A DNA stretch of 64,000 nt, taken from contig CANMOY010000001.1 of NCBI GenBank assembly GCA_947499595.1, positions 372,001 through 436,000 on the forward strand. Direction: 5' to 3'. This document shows, piece after piece, positions 19,602-27,987 of the stretch. Position 1 is the stretch's first letter, and the number at the start of each line of letters is the position of its first letter. Made by a program: the position numbers and the translations under genes. The stretch is from an uncultured Mesonia sp. (GTDB taxonomy: Bacteria; Bacteroidota; Bacteroidia; Flavobacteriales; Flavobacteriaceae). Below the pieces are notes generated by a model that saw nothing but the letters and a program-made list of their open reading frames with translations, was not told the DNA's origin and searched no databases.

Positions 19602-20084
19602 CTATTGTAATTCTTTAAATATAGAGTGCATTAAACGCTTCTTATCATTTAGACTCTCCTCCATTGAAATCATTGTTTCTGTGCGATAAACCCCTTCAAT
19701 ATCATCAATCATAAAAATGATCTTTTTGGCATGTTCTGTATTTTTAGCTCTAATTTTACAGAAAATGTTAAATTTTCCTGTGGTAACGTGTGCCACCGTT
19801 ACAAATGGTATTTCGTTTATGCGTTCTAATACAAACTTTGTTTGTGATGTTTTTTGTAAAAACACCCCCACATAAGCAATAAAAGAATAACCTAATTTTT
19901 TATAATCTAGCGATAAGGACGAACCCGTAATTATACCTGCCTCTTCCATCTTTTTAACTCGTACATGAACCGTACCTGCAGATATATCTAAACGTTTTGC
20001 AATATCTGTAAATGCTGTTCTAGAATTATCGATCAAAATATCTAATATTTGGTGATCAATATCGTCTAACTTAAACTTTGCCAT
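19602..20084 (-). CDS. Lrp/AsnC family transcriptional regulator
   Basis: 160 residues. N-terminal winged HTH with D-D-I-D-H-Q-I-L and A-K-R-L-D-I-S-A-G-T-V-H-V-R-V-K-K-M-E-E-A-G-I-I (residues about 7-53), followed by the ligand-binding RAM domain (about 68-150). Such proteins sense amino acids and control amino acid metabolism genes. Its own target is not visible; the neighbouring M14 peptidase is on the same strand upstream, 94 bp away, and has its own operators. Confidence 0.92.
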   Translation of the reverse strand: MAKFKLDDIDHQILDILIDNSRTAFTDIAKRLDISAGTVHVRVKKMEEAGIITGSSLSLDYKKLGYSFIAYVGVFLQKTSQTKFVLERINEIPFVTVAHVTTGKFNIFCKIRAKNTEHAKKIIFMIDDIEGVYRTETMISMEESLNDKKRLMHSIFKELQ

Positions 20085-20132
20085 AATTTTTCTTTTACGT
20101 AATATCTTAAATTTCTTCCATTAAAGAATATG

Positions 20133-20140
20133 CAAAAATA
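20133..20140 (-). promoter_or_regulatory. -7 promoter box of the Lrp gene
   Basis: The minus strand reads TATTTTTG, an exact TAnnTTTG match, 48 bp before the ATG at 20084. Confidence 0.45.
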
Positions 20141-20178
20141 ATACTTTATTTTTGATAAATCATAAAGAAAAATTAAGT

Positions 20179-21291
20179 TTATGTTAAATTGAGTGAGAAT
20201 AAACCACTTGTACCGCTTAAGTATTTCAATTCATCACCTACTTTAAGTAACTTTCCATTCAAAACACTTAAGTCGAGCTGTTTAGCGCAAATATACCTTA
20301 GACCTTTTCTGCTTAATTTTGATCCTATTTCGGCTATAATAGGTATAAAATGAATCTCCCCCTCCGTTAAACGTTCCTCGTACTGAATACCTATTTGACA
20401 AATTTTTGATTCTTGTTCTATGTTTTCAATAATCAAATCATAAAATTGTTTTTCATTTTCAGGAATAGTAAGGTAGTTTTTCTCTGTAAATTTCTTGTAA
20501 GCATGGCTATTTATTAAATCTAAGCCTCTCCATAAAGCTTTAAAGACAAATTGGCGCGTTTGTTCACGTTCATAATCATCAGGAAAATGTCCTGCTTCAA
20601 ATAATATAGTAGAAATTCCCCTATTCATTAAAGTATCTCCTATACAATTTAGGTTAAAGGTGTCATCGTAGCGACCAATACCACCAGGTAAATCTTCACT
20701 TAATTCTTTGTATATGCCTGCTATAATTTGCATAGCCTTTAAACGCTGAGAATTCATCTCTCTAGCTTCATTGAATGCAGGTGCCAAAAAAGATAAAGTA
20801 GCTGGTTTATTAAATCCTTTTGTACCAAAAATAGTTCTTTGGTCATGTAAATTAAAACAAAAGTCAGGTGCATAATTGATGTATACATTCTTTAGAATTT
20901 GACTTTCTACTTGAGTTAAGTTCTGGGCATCTCTATTAAGATCTACCTGATTTGCATTTTGCCGGGTATAGGCTTTCAAACCATCGGGATTTAACACAGG
21001 AATAATCAAAATATTCAAGTTCTCAAAAGATGCTGAAAATGTTACTTTTCTTAATTTTTCAAATAGATCAAAAACAGCTTTTGTGGTCGTACTTTCATTT
21101 CCATGCATTTGCGACCACATCAATACCTTGGTTGGACCATTTCCAAGTTCAACTTGGTAGATTTTCTCATTTTTTTCAGAATGCCCTATAACCGATACCT
21201 TAAAATCTGTAGGTAAGTTTTGAAGGTATCTACTTAAATTGGTATAGGATAAATAACGCCCTTTTATTTTATTGTAATGTTTTAGGCTCAT
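20179..21291 (-). CDS. M14 family zinc carboxypeptidase
   Basis: 370 residues. The zinc-binding H-x-x-E is H-G-N-E in W-S-Q-M-H-G-N-E-S, the third zinc ligand lies in F-N-L-H-D-Q-R, and a candidate catalytic Glu is in L-F-E-A-G-H-F-P-D-D. No signal peptide is seen, so it appears cytoplasmic, perhaps acting on peptides or peptidoglycan fragments (inference). It is divergent from an XRE regulator; the intergenic region carries five palindromic operator copies, three of them before this gene, with its likely -7 box inside the nearest. Confidence 0.88.
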   Translation of the reverse strand: MSLKHYNKIKGRYLSYTNLSRYLQNLPTDFKVSVIGHSEKNEKIYQVELGNGPTKVLMWSQMHGNESTTTKAVFDLFEKLRKVTFSASFENLNILIIPVLNPDGLKAYTRQNANQVDLNRDAQNLTQVESQILKNVYINYAPDFCFNLHDQRTIFGTKGFNKPATLSFLAPAFNEAREMNSQRLKAMQIIAGIYKELSEDLPGGIGRYDDTFNLNCIGDTLMNRGISTILFEAGHFPDDYEREQTRQFVFKALWRGLDLINSHAYKKFTEKNYLTIPENEKQFYDLIIENIEQESKICQIGIQYEERLTEGEIHFIPIIAEIGSKLSRKGLRYICAKQLDLSVLNGKLLKVGDELKYLSGTSGLFSLNLT

Positions 21292-21310
21292 TTTGAAATT
21301 GCTTTTTTAT

Positions 21311-21328
21311 TGTTTACAAAAGTAAACA
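21311..21328. promoter_or_regulatory. operator 1 of the XRE/M14 array (perfect palindrome)
   Basis: TGTTTAC-AAAA-GTAAACA, perfect 7-bp arms, 20 bp before the M14 start codon. On the minus strand it contains TACTTTTG (21317-21324), a -7 promoter box for the peptidase gene. A bound repressor would therefore cover the promoter. Confidence 0.75.
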
Positions 21329-21334
21329 TTCTTT

Positions 21335-21352
21335 TATTTACATTTGTGAACG
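21335..21352. promoter_or_regulatory. operator 2 of the XRE/M14 array
   Basis: TATTTAC-ATTT-GTGAACG, an imperfect copy of TGTTTAC-N4-GTAAACA, centred 24 bp from operator 1. Confidence 0.6.
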
Positions 21353-21368
21353 GGGATAAATTTTAAAA

Positions 21369-21386
21369 ATGTTACAAATGTAAATC
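21369..21386. promoter_or_regulatory. operator 3 of the XRE/M14 array
   Basis: ATGTTAC-AAAT-GTAAATC, an imperfect copy centred 34 bp from operator 2. On the minus strand it also contains a TAnnTTTG-type box (21375-21382). Confidence 0.6.
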
Positions 21387-21525
21387 TATTCTGCTATTGG
21401 TTTCTTAGTTGATTGGAAAGTATCCTAATGAATATTTTTTATTTATTAATTGTTTGGTTTTGAGTTTTTTAATTGTGTTAGGTTAAAGTTTTAGTTTAAT
21501 TTATATTGAGTTATTACGTTTAGGG

Positions 21526-21557
21526 TTTGATAGTATTGTATTTATTTATTACATTTG
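21526..21557 (+). promoter_or_regulatory. promoter of the XRE regulator
   Basis: TTTG at 21526-21529, a 20-nt spacer, then TACATTTG at 21550-21557. This is the Bacteroidota -33/-7 arrangement. The -7 box lies within operator 4, pointing to autoregulation. Confidence 0.7.
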
Positions 21558-21563
21558 TAAACA
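21546..21563. promoter_or_regulatory. operator 4 of the XRE/M14 array
   Basis: TTATTAC-ATTT-GTAAACA; the right half-site is perfect. It overlaps the -7 box of the XRE promoter. Confidence 0.65.
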
Positions 21564-21580
21564 ATCAATTTTAAGTATAT

Positions 21581-21598
21581 TGTTTACAATGGTGAACG
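21581..21598. promoter_or_regulatory. operator 5, over the XRE start codon
   Basis: TGTTTAC-AATG-GTGAACG; the left half-site is perfect. It is centred 35 bp from operator 4 and covers the ATG at 21589. Confidence 0.65.
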
Positions 21599-22008
21599 CG
21601 GAAAAGTTTACAAAACGACTCGATAAAATTTTAGAATATTACGACTTATCGGCCGCTGCCTTTGCCGAAGAAATTCAAGTAGGTCGTTCTTCCATATCTC
21701 ATATTTTATCTGGCCGTAACAAACCTAGTTTAGAATTTGTATTAAAAGTAATCAATCGGTTTCCCGAAGTGAATCTGTATTGGCTGCTTAACGGAAAAGG
21801 AAATTTTCCAAGTAGTAAAGAATCAGATCCTTCCACTCCCCCAACTTTAGAACAAAAAAATATTCCTGAATTATTCCAAACGAAACAAAATTCAGAAGCA
21901 GCAAAAGGGTCAGAATTGAATACCTCTGAAAGCTTTCTAAAAAACAAATCCATCAGTCGGATTGTTATCTTTTATAAAGATGGAACTTTCGAAAGTTTTA
22001 CTAATTAA
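21589..22008 (+). CDS. XRE-family helix-turn-helix regulator
   Basis: 139 residues from the ATG at 21589 (a TTG at 21580 is possible but lies in operator 5). Residues about 8-65 form a Cro/C1-type HTH: D-L-S-A-A-A-F-A-E-E-I-Q-V then G-R-S-S-I-S-H-I-L-S-G-R-N-K-P-S. A Ser/Pro/Gln-rich linker leads to a conserved-looking C-terminal strand pair R-I-V-I-F-Y-K-D-G-T-F-E-S-F. Two operator copies flank its start and three lie before the divergent M14 gene, so it probably represses both (inference). Confidence 0.85.
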   Translation: MVNAEKFTKRLDKILEYYDLSAAAFAEEIQVGRSSISHILSGRNKPSLEFVLKVINRFPEVNLYWLLNGKGNFPSSKESDPSTPPTLEQKNIPELFQTKQNSEAAKGSELNTSESFLKNKSISRIVIFYKDGTFESFTN

Positions 22009-22048
22009 TTGGCGTTATATTACTTAAATTAGCGGTTAAAAAAGTTCA

Positions 22049-22420
22049 ATGAAAAATACACTTCTTTTACTGATATTTTTAGCTATGGTTTCTTGCTACA
22101 GCCCTAGTCGTAATTGCACCGATTTTAAAACGGGTAGTTTTGAGTTTGAAACCTATCTTAATGGAGAGTTGGTTAAAACCCGATTTGTGCGCAATGACAG
22201 TATTGAAATTGATTATTTTAAAAATGAAATAGATAGTAGTAGTATAAGATGGATCAATGATTGTGAGTACATACTTAAAAATTTGAATCCGAAAAATATG
22301 GCTGAAGAAAAGCCATTACATATGAAAATACTTACCACCAAAGGCAATACCTATACCTTTGAATATTCGATTGTAGGAGAAACCAAAAAGCAAAAAGGAA
22401 CTGTTATTAAAGTAGATTAA
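22049..22420 (+). CDS. small lipoprotein of unknown function
   Basis: 123 residues with a lipoprotein signal peptide: K-N then a hydrophobic stretch ending A-M-V-S-C, cysteine at residue 16. The mature part contains two further Cys (in R-N-C-T-D-F and N-D-C-E-Y) and reads as a compact beta-rich domain, resembling small Bacteroidota lipoproteins near DNA topoisomerase genes, but I do not recognise a named family. It lies 40 bp after the XRE gene on the same strand and may be co-transcribed. Confidence 0.75.
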   Translation: MKNTLLLLIFLAMVSCYSPSRNCTDFKTGSFEFETYLNGELVKTRFVRNDSIEIDYFKNEIDSSSIRWINDCEYILKNLNPKNMAEEKPLHMKILTTKGNTYTFEYSIVGETKKQKGTVIKVD

Positions 22421-22449
22421 AGGGGATTATTTTCTTTTTATACAAAACG

Positions 22450-22917
22450 CTAGCGATTATCGTTACTTTTATCTTTTAATAAAGCATTCTGTTCTTGCAA
22501 AAGTAATTTTAAATCACTTAACAGCTCTATATTCTTTGGGGTTGATACTTGCTTATTTCGTGTATCCTCTGCATTCTTACGAAGTTTATTAAAAACTCTA
22601 ATCACTATAAAAACCGTAAATGAAATTATTAAGAAATTAAGTAGAACCGTAAGCAGCTCACCATACCCAATATAGACTTCTTCTTTAATTATTTTGTCTC
22701 CCTTTTTAAGGGCATGACGTAATATTATTTTTTTGTCTATAAAATTTATGCCGTCGATAAGTAATGACAAGGGTGGCATAATAACCTTTTTTACCATTAC
22801 ATCAATTACTTGATTAAAAGCGCTTCCTATTATCACACCAACAGCAATGTCAATCATATTGCCTTTTATGGCAAACTCTTTAAACTCCTCTAAAATATTT
22901 TTTCCTTTAAAGAGCAT
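22450..22917 (-). CDS. mscL: large-conductance mechanosensitive channel
   Basis: 155 residues, slightly longer than the E. coli protein. The N-terminal F-K-E-F-A-I-K-G-N is followed by TM1 (I-D-I-A-V-G-V-I-I-G-S-A-F), a periplasmic loop, TM2 (about residues 72-95) and a C-terminal helix bundle (L-L-S-D-L-K-L-L-L-Q). It opens under membrane tension to release solutes during osmotic downshock. Its start follows the parC stop by 3 bp, so it is the last gene of the topoisomerase IV operon. Confidence 0.95.
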   Translation of the reverse strand: MLFKGKNILEEFKEFAIKGNMIDIAVGVIIGSAFNQVIDVMVKKVIMPPLSLLIDGINFIDKKIILRHALKKGDKIIKEEVYIGYGELLTVLLNFLIISFTVFIVIRVFNKLRKNAEDTRNKQVSTPKNIELLSDLKLLLQEQNALLKDKSNDNR

Positions 22918-22920
22918 GTT

Positions 22921-25557
22921 TTATTCTTTACTATTTTCTTCCTCATCAAACAAACTGGCTTGTTTCTCTTTTTGTGCTTTAGTTTGTTTCTCTAACGTGC
23001 CAATATCTAACTCTTCTTCTTGTAGATCATCCTCTAAAGAAGGATCTGCTTTTGATGAAGGAACAATAGGTTCTATTAATTGCAATTGAGTAACTTTTTC
23101 TGTGGTTAACTGGTTTCCTTGGGCTTTTATACCTTTAACCGCAATGAATTCTTCTAGGTTTACGGTATCATTGGGTCTCTGTTCTTTACCCCTTTGTTTC
23201 CTATACTTAATTTCCAATACAGGAATTAGATCGGTAGATATTAACTCTAATTGTGATTTGGGATGGTCTGTAATTATTAATTCTTCTTTCTCTTCATTCT
23301 CAATAAAAAATCGTTTAACATAGTACCTTTCTTTTTCTCCTTCCCAATAAACTGCAGTCAATGGAATTTCTGGATTCCATTTTTCTAGAACTACATAATT
23401 ATCATCAAAGCGTGTAATCAATTCGGGTTTAATGGTAGAAACAACTCCCTTTTGAGTAACTAAAAGAATACGATCTTCTCCTTTAAATTCTCCTAACAAT
23501 TCACCTCTTTCTTCAACATTTAATCGTTTAATAGTTTCATCAAACCAAATTTTTCGTGGTTTTAAAGTAGATACGCCCTCTTCTTTAAGTTCAACTTTTT
23601 TAATTGGGTGTTTACTGACTAAATTACCTTTTGCCGTTCTTCCTTTAATTAATTGGTCGGCAAAATCTAATTCGAATCGTAATTTTTTAAGTGCCCCTAT
23701 TTGTCGAAGATAAATGGCTACCTTTTCAGCCTCCCCATTAGGATTAGCCGAAAAGTAAAGAATTTTTGTTCCGGGTTTACCCTTACCAACACTGTACTCT
23801 TTATCTCTAGTTATAGATGTTACCGCAAATCTTTTTACATAAGCGTTGCCACCTGTACCATTACGGTAAATTAAATTGTAAATTGTTCGTTTGTCTTTTT
23901 TCTTAAAAACAGCTACATGAATAATATTTTTACCGATGAAGGTTTTGCTATCTACCCTTGTAACCTTCATAATTCCATCTTGTGTAAAGCAAATGATATC
24001 ATCTATATCACTGCAATCACCTACATACTCATCCTTTTTTAGTGAGGTACCTATAAATCCTTCTTTTCGATTGACGTAAAGTTTTGTGTTTCTGATAACA
24101 ACTTTTGTAGCTTCAATATCTTCAAAGAGGCGTAATTCTGTTTTACGCTCTTTGTCTTTTCCAAAGTTCTTTTTTAGACGATTAAAATAATCAACAGCAT
24201 AATCTATAAGGTTCGCTAAATTATGTTTTATTTTTGCTATTTCATCTTCTAATGCTTCTATCTTTTGTTGAGCTTTATCTAGATCAAACTTAGATATACG
24301 TTTAATTTTTATTTCGGTTAATCGTATTAAATCCTCTCGAGTCACCGCTCTTTTTAAATGTTGTATATGTGGCTTCAAACCATCATCTATAGCCTGAAGA
24401 ACCCCTTCCCAGGTGTCTTGATTTTCTATATCGCGATAAATTCTTTTCTCGATAAAAATCCGCTCAAGCGAAGCAAAATGCCATTGTTCTTCGTGCTCAT
24501 CAAGTTTTATTTCTAAATCTTTTTTAAGTAACTCAAGCGTATGGTTAGTACTTAATCTTAGAATTTCAGAAACACCTAAAAAATGAGGTTTATGGTCAAT
24601 GATAATACAAGATAATGGTGATATTGAAATTTCGCAATTGGTAAAAGCATAAAGCGCATCGATGGTTTTATCTGGAGAGATACTGTTAGGCAAGTGAATT
24701 AAAATTTCAACCTGCTCGGCAGTATTGTCTTCAATATGCTTTACTTTAATTTTACCTTTCTCATTGGCTTTAATGATAGATTCTATTAACGTGCCAGTTG
24801 TGGTTCCATAAGGAATCTCATTTATTACTAAAGTATGCTTGTCTAATTGATTTATTTTAGCGCGTATACGCACCTTGCCTCCTCTTAGACCGTCGTTGTA
24901 ATTGCTAACATCCATAATTCCCGCCGTAGGAAAATCAGGATATAATTTAAAGCGTTTACCTCTAAGGTGTTGAATGCTAGCATCTATCAACTCATTAAAA
25001 TTATGAGGCAATATTCTGGTACTTAAACCAACTGCAATTCCTTCTGCTCCTTGAGCCAACAGCAAAGGAAACATTACTGGCAAAGCAATAGGTTCTTTTC
25101 TTCTACCGTCATAAGAGGCTTGCCAGTTGGTAATTTTAGGATTATAAATTACTTCTAATGCAAATTTTGAGAGTCTGGCTTCAATATATCTTGGTGCTGC
25201 CGCCCGATCGCCAGTTAAAATGTTACCCCAGTTACCTTGTGTATCAATGAGCAAATCTTTTTGCCCTATTTGAACTAAAGCATCTGCGATACTAGCGTCG
25301 CCGTGAGGGTGGTATTGCATCGTGTGTCCCACAATATTAGCCACTTTATTGTACCTGCCATCATCTAAGTCTTTCATAGATTGCATAATACGTCTATGAA
25401 CAGGTTTGAATCCATCTTCAAGCGCTGGTACTGCTCTTTCTAGAATTACGTAAGAGGCGTAATCAAGAAACCAGTCTTTATACATACCCGTAACCCGGGT
25501 TATTTCTTGATTATTATTGGTCTCAAAATTATTTTCTGGTGACTCTTTTTCGCTCAT
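22921..25557 (-). CDS. parC: DNA topoisomerase IV subunit A
   Basis: 878 residues from the ATG at 25557; an in-frame TTG at 25572 lies in the upstream gene and is less likely. The catalytic Tyr124 is in A-A-A-P-R-Y-I-E-A, with K-P-V-H-R-R and H-P-H-G-D-A before it. No GyrA box is seen in the C-terminal domain, and parE lies two genes upstream, supporting ParC. The C-terminus ends in an acidic, Lys/Glu/Gln-rich tail. Topoisomerase IV decatenates daughter chromosomes. Confidence 0.93.
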   Translation of the reverse strand: MSEKESPENNFETNNNQEITRVTGMYKDWFLDYASYVILERAVPALEDGFKPVHRRIMQSMKDLDDGRYNKVANIVGHTMQYHPHGDASIADALVQIGQKDLLIDTQGNWGNILTGDRAAAPRYIEARLSKFALEVIYNPKITNWQASYDGRRKEPIALPVMFPLLLAQGAEGIAVGLSTRILPHNFNELIDASIQHLRGKRFKLYPDFPTAGIMDVSNYNDGLRGGKVRIRAKINQLDKHTLVINEIPYGTTTGTLIESIIKANEKGKIKVKHIEDNTAEQVEILIHLPNSISPDKTIDALYAFTNCEISISPLSCIIIDHKPHFLGVSEILRLSTNHTLELLKKDLEIKLDEHEEQWHFASLERIFIEKRIYRDIENQDTWEGVLQAIDDGLKPHIQHLKRAVTREDLIRLTEIKIKRISKFDLDKAQQKIEALEDEIAKIKHNLANLIDYAVDYFNRLKKNFGKDKERKTELRLFEDIEATKVVIRNTKLYVNRKEGFIGTSLKKDEYVGDCSDIDDIICFTQDGIMKVTRVDSKTFIGKNIIHVAVFKKKDKRTIYNLIYRNGTGGNAYVKRFAVTSITRDKEYSVGKGKPGTKILYFSANPNGEAEKVAIYLRQIGALKKLRFELDFADQLIKGRTAKGNLVSKHPIKKVELKEEGVSTLKPRKIWFDETIKRLNVEERGELLGEFKGEDRILLVTQKGVVSTIKPELITRFDDNYVVLEKWNPEIPLTAVYWEGEKERYYVKRFFIENEEKEELIITDHPKSQLELISTDLIPVLEIKYRKQRGKEQRPNDTVNLEEFIAVKGIKAQGNQLTTEKVTQLQLIEPIVPSSKADPSLEDDLQEEELDIGTLEKQTKAQKEKQASLFDEEENSKE

Positions 25558-25558
25558 A

Positions 25559-26038
25559 TTAATTGGCTTCAAATGTTTTGTTCTCTAAAATTCTATGCAG
25601 CTCATTCTGCAAGTATCCAATTTTCTTTTTGCTTAAAAAGCTAATATTAAATTGAATAGCTCGCCTGCGTTTAGTTGTTTTTGAACAAATTTGTAATTCT
25701 AATATTTTAATAAAAAAATAGTTCTTTATTTTAAAATTATCTAGTTTCTGTTTAGGGAATTCGGCTTTTTTGTTTTTATAATTCCAATACTCCGACAAAA
25801 ATCCCCCTCTATTGGTAAAACTTAAGGTTGCTCCTAATCCATCATATTCAAAATATTTTAAATTAAAATAGCAATACATAAAGAGCAACAAGAAAAATAA
25901 ATTTATACTGGTAAACCAATCCGTAAAGAGAAAATTATGTAAACTAAAATAGAGTATGCAAACCGCAATGTACGACACCAGTATTAAAAAGTAAATCACT
26001 GGCACGTATTGGGTTAGCTTTAGATTGTTAAAGCGCAT
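25559..26038 (-). CDS. two-TM membrane protein between parE and parC
   Basis: 159 residues from the ATG at 26038, five bases after the parE stop; the frame stays open to a TTG at 26059. Two hydrophobic helices occupy residues about 11-32 and 39-60, followed by a basic cytoplasmic domain of about 95 residues. It resembles small PH-like membrane proteins in shape only; I do not recognise the family. One base separates it from parC, so it is part of the operon parE / this gene / parC / mscL. Confidence 0.72.
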   Translation of the reverse strand: MRFNNLKLTQYVPVIYFLILVSYIAVCILYFSLHNFLFTDWFTSINLFFLLLFMYCYFNLKYFEYDGLGATLSFTNRGGFLSEYWNYKNKKAEFPKQKLDNFKIKNYFFIKILELQICSKTTKRRRAIQFNISFLSKKKIGYLQNELHRILENKTFEAN

Positions 26039-26042
26039 ATTT

Positions 26043-27899
26043 TTAGGCGGATTCTTCAATGGGATCTAACTCTACTTTTAAATTTTCAATTATAAAGTTT
26101 TGCCTATCGGCTGTGTTTTTACCCATATAAAAACTTAACATTTCTTCTATACCCATATCTTTATCAAGCATCACGGGGTCTAAACGGATATCTTCTCCTA
26201 TGAAATTTTTAAATTCATCGGGAGAAATTTCACCTAAACCTTTAAACCTAGTTATTTCTGGATTCCCTTTTAATTTAGCAATGGCAGCTTGTTTCTCTTC
26301 TTCAGAATAGCAGTAAATAGTTTCTTTTTTATTGCGTACTCTAAACAAAGGAGTTTGTAGAATATACAAGTGACCTTCTTTAATCAATTCTGGAAAGAAT
26401 TGTAAAAAGAAGGTAATTAACAGTAATCTAATATGCATACCGTCTACATCGGCATCTGTAGCAATTACAATATTATTGTAACGCAAATCTTCCATAGAGT
26501 CTTCTATGTTCAAAGCGGCTTGAAGCAGATTAAATTCCTCATTTTCGTAAACAATTTTTTTAGTTAAACCGTAACTGTTTAAAGGTTTACCTTTTAGACT
26601 AAAAACGGCTTGTGTATTTACATCTCTAGACTTGGTAATACTACCACTTGCTGAGTCTCCCTCGGTAATAAATAAAGTTGTTTCTAAGTTACGTTCTTTT
26701 TTCACATCGCCTAGGTGTATTCTACAGTCACGCAATTTTTTATTATGCAAACTAGCTTTTTTTGCTCTTTCACGAGCTAATTTTCGAATACCCGATAAAT
26801 CCTTTCGTTCCTTTTCGGCTTGCAAGATTTTCTTGTGTAATTTCTCTGCCGTTTCCGGATTTTTATGCAGATAATTATCAAATTTTCGTTTTACGAAATC
26901 TACAATGTAGGTTCTCACCGTTGGCAGGTCACCACCCATTTCTGTACTACCCAATTTAGTCTTGGTCTGGCTCTCAAAAACAGGCTCCATCACCTTAATG
27001 CTTACGGCAGAAACGATACTTTTTCTAATATCACTAGCGTCAAAATTTTTATTATAAAACTCACGAATGGTTTTGACTATAGCTTCTCTAAAAGCCGCTA
27101 AATGTGTACCTCCTTGCGTGGTATGTTGTCCGTTAACAAAAGAATGATACTCTTCGCTATACTGCGTCTTGTTGTAAGTAATCGCTACCTCAATATCGTT
27201 GCCTTTGAGGTGTGCAATAGGAAACAAACGATTTTCTTCATTTATATTCTCTGCTAATAAATCTTTTAATCCATTTTCAGAAAAGTACTTTTCACCATTG
27301 AAAACAATGGTTAAACCCGGATTTAAGTAAACATAGTTTTTTAGCATTTTCGACACATATTCGTGTCGATACTTATAATTTTTAAAGATTTGCTCATCAG
27401 GTATAAAACTAACTTTCGTACCTTTTCTTCTTGAGGTCTCTTCTAAAAATTCTTGTTCAAGTAATTCTCCTTTCTCAAATTCGGCAGAAGCAGACTTCCC
27501 TTCTCGAGTCGATTCTACTCGAAAATAGCTGGAGAGCGCATTTACTGCTTTAGTACCAACACCATTAAGTCCTACAGACTTTTTAAAAGCTTTGGTATCG
27601 TATTTACCTCCAGTGTTCATTTTAGAAACTACATCTACCACCTTTCCTAAAGGTATACCTCTACCGTAATCTCGTACAATTACTCGGGTTCCTTGTATAG
27701 AAATTTCTATAGTTTTACCCGCACCCATGACATATTCATCAATAGAGTTGTCTAATACTTCTTTTAAAAGAATATAAATCCCATCATCGGCGCTAGAGCC
27801 ATCACCAAGCTTACCGATATACATACCAGGACGCATACGAATGTGTTCTTTCCAGTCTAAAGATCTAATATTGTCTTCGGTATACTTTGTTTCCTCCAT
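26043..27899 (-). CDS. parE: DNA topoisomerase IV subunit B
   Basis: 618 residues, ParE length. The GHKL ATPase domain has E-V-L-D-N-S-I-D-E and G-R-G-I-P; the Toprim domain has T-E-G-D-S-A-S-G-S and D-A-D-V-D-G-M-H. It pairs with ParC. It is the first gene of the operon, with the small membrane-protein gene, parC and mscL downstream in close spacing. Confidence 0.94.
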   Translation of the reverse strand: MEETKYTEDNIRSLDWKEHIRMRPGMYIGKLGDGSSADDGIYILLKEVLDNSIDEYVMGAGKTIEISIQGTRVIVRDYGRGIPLGKVVDVVSKMNTGGKYDTKAFKKSVGLNGVGTKAVNALSSYFRVESTREGKSASAEFEKGELLEQEFLEETSRRKGTKVSFIPDEQIFKNYKYRHEYVSKMLKNYVYLNPGLTIVFNGEKYFSENGLKDLLAENINEENRLFPIAHLKGNDIEVAITYNKTQYSEEYHSFVNGQHTTQGGTHLAAFREAIVKTIREFYNKNFDASDIRKSIVSAVSIKVMEPVFESQTKTKLGSTEMGGDLPTVRTYIVDFVKRKFDNYLHKNPETAEKLHKKILQAEKERKDLSGIRKLARERAKKASLHNKKLRDCRIHLGDVKKERNLETTLFITEGDSASGSITKSRDVNTQAVFSLKGKPLNSYGLTKKIVYENEEFNLLQAALNIEDSMEDLRYNNIVIATDADVDGMHIRLLLITFFLQFFPELIKEGHLYILQTPLFRVRNKKETIYCYSEEEKQAAIAKLKGNPEITRFKGLGEISPDEFKNFIGEDIRLDPVMLDKDMGIEEMLSFYMGKNTADRQNFIIENLKVELDPIEESA

Positions 27900-27987
27900 A
27901 ATTTACTTGCTTGATGCTAATATAGTAAGCTTTCCCTAAAAATGAAACCGTTTATTGAAGTTTTAAAGCCTTAAAATAGAAGTTTTT

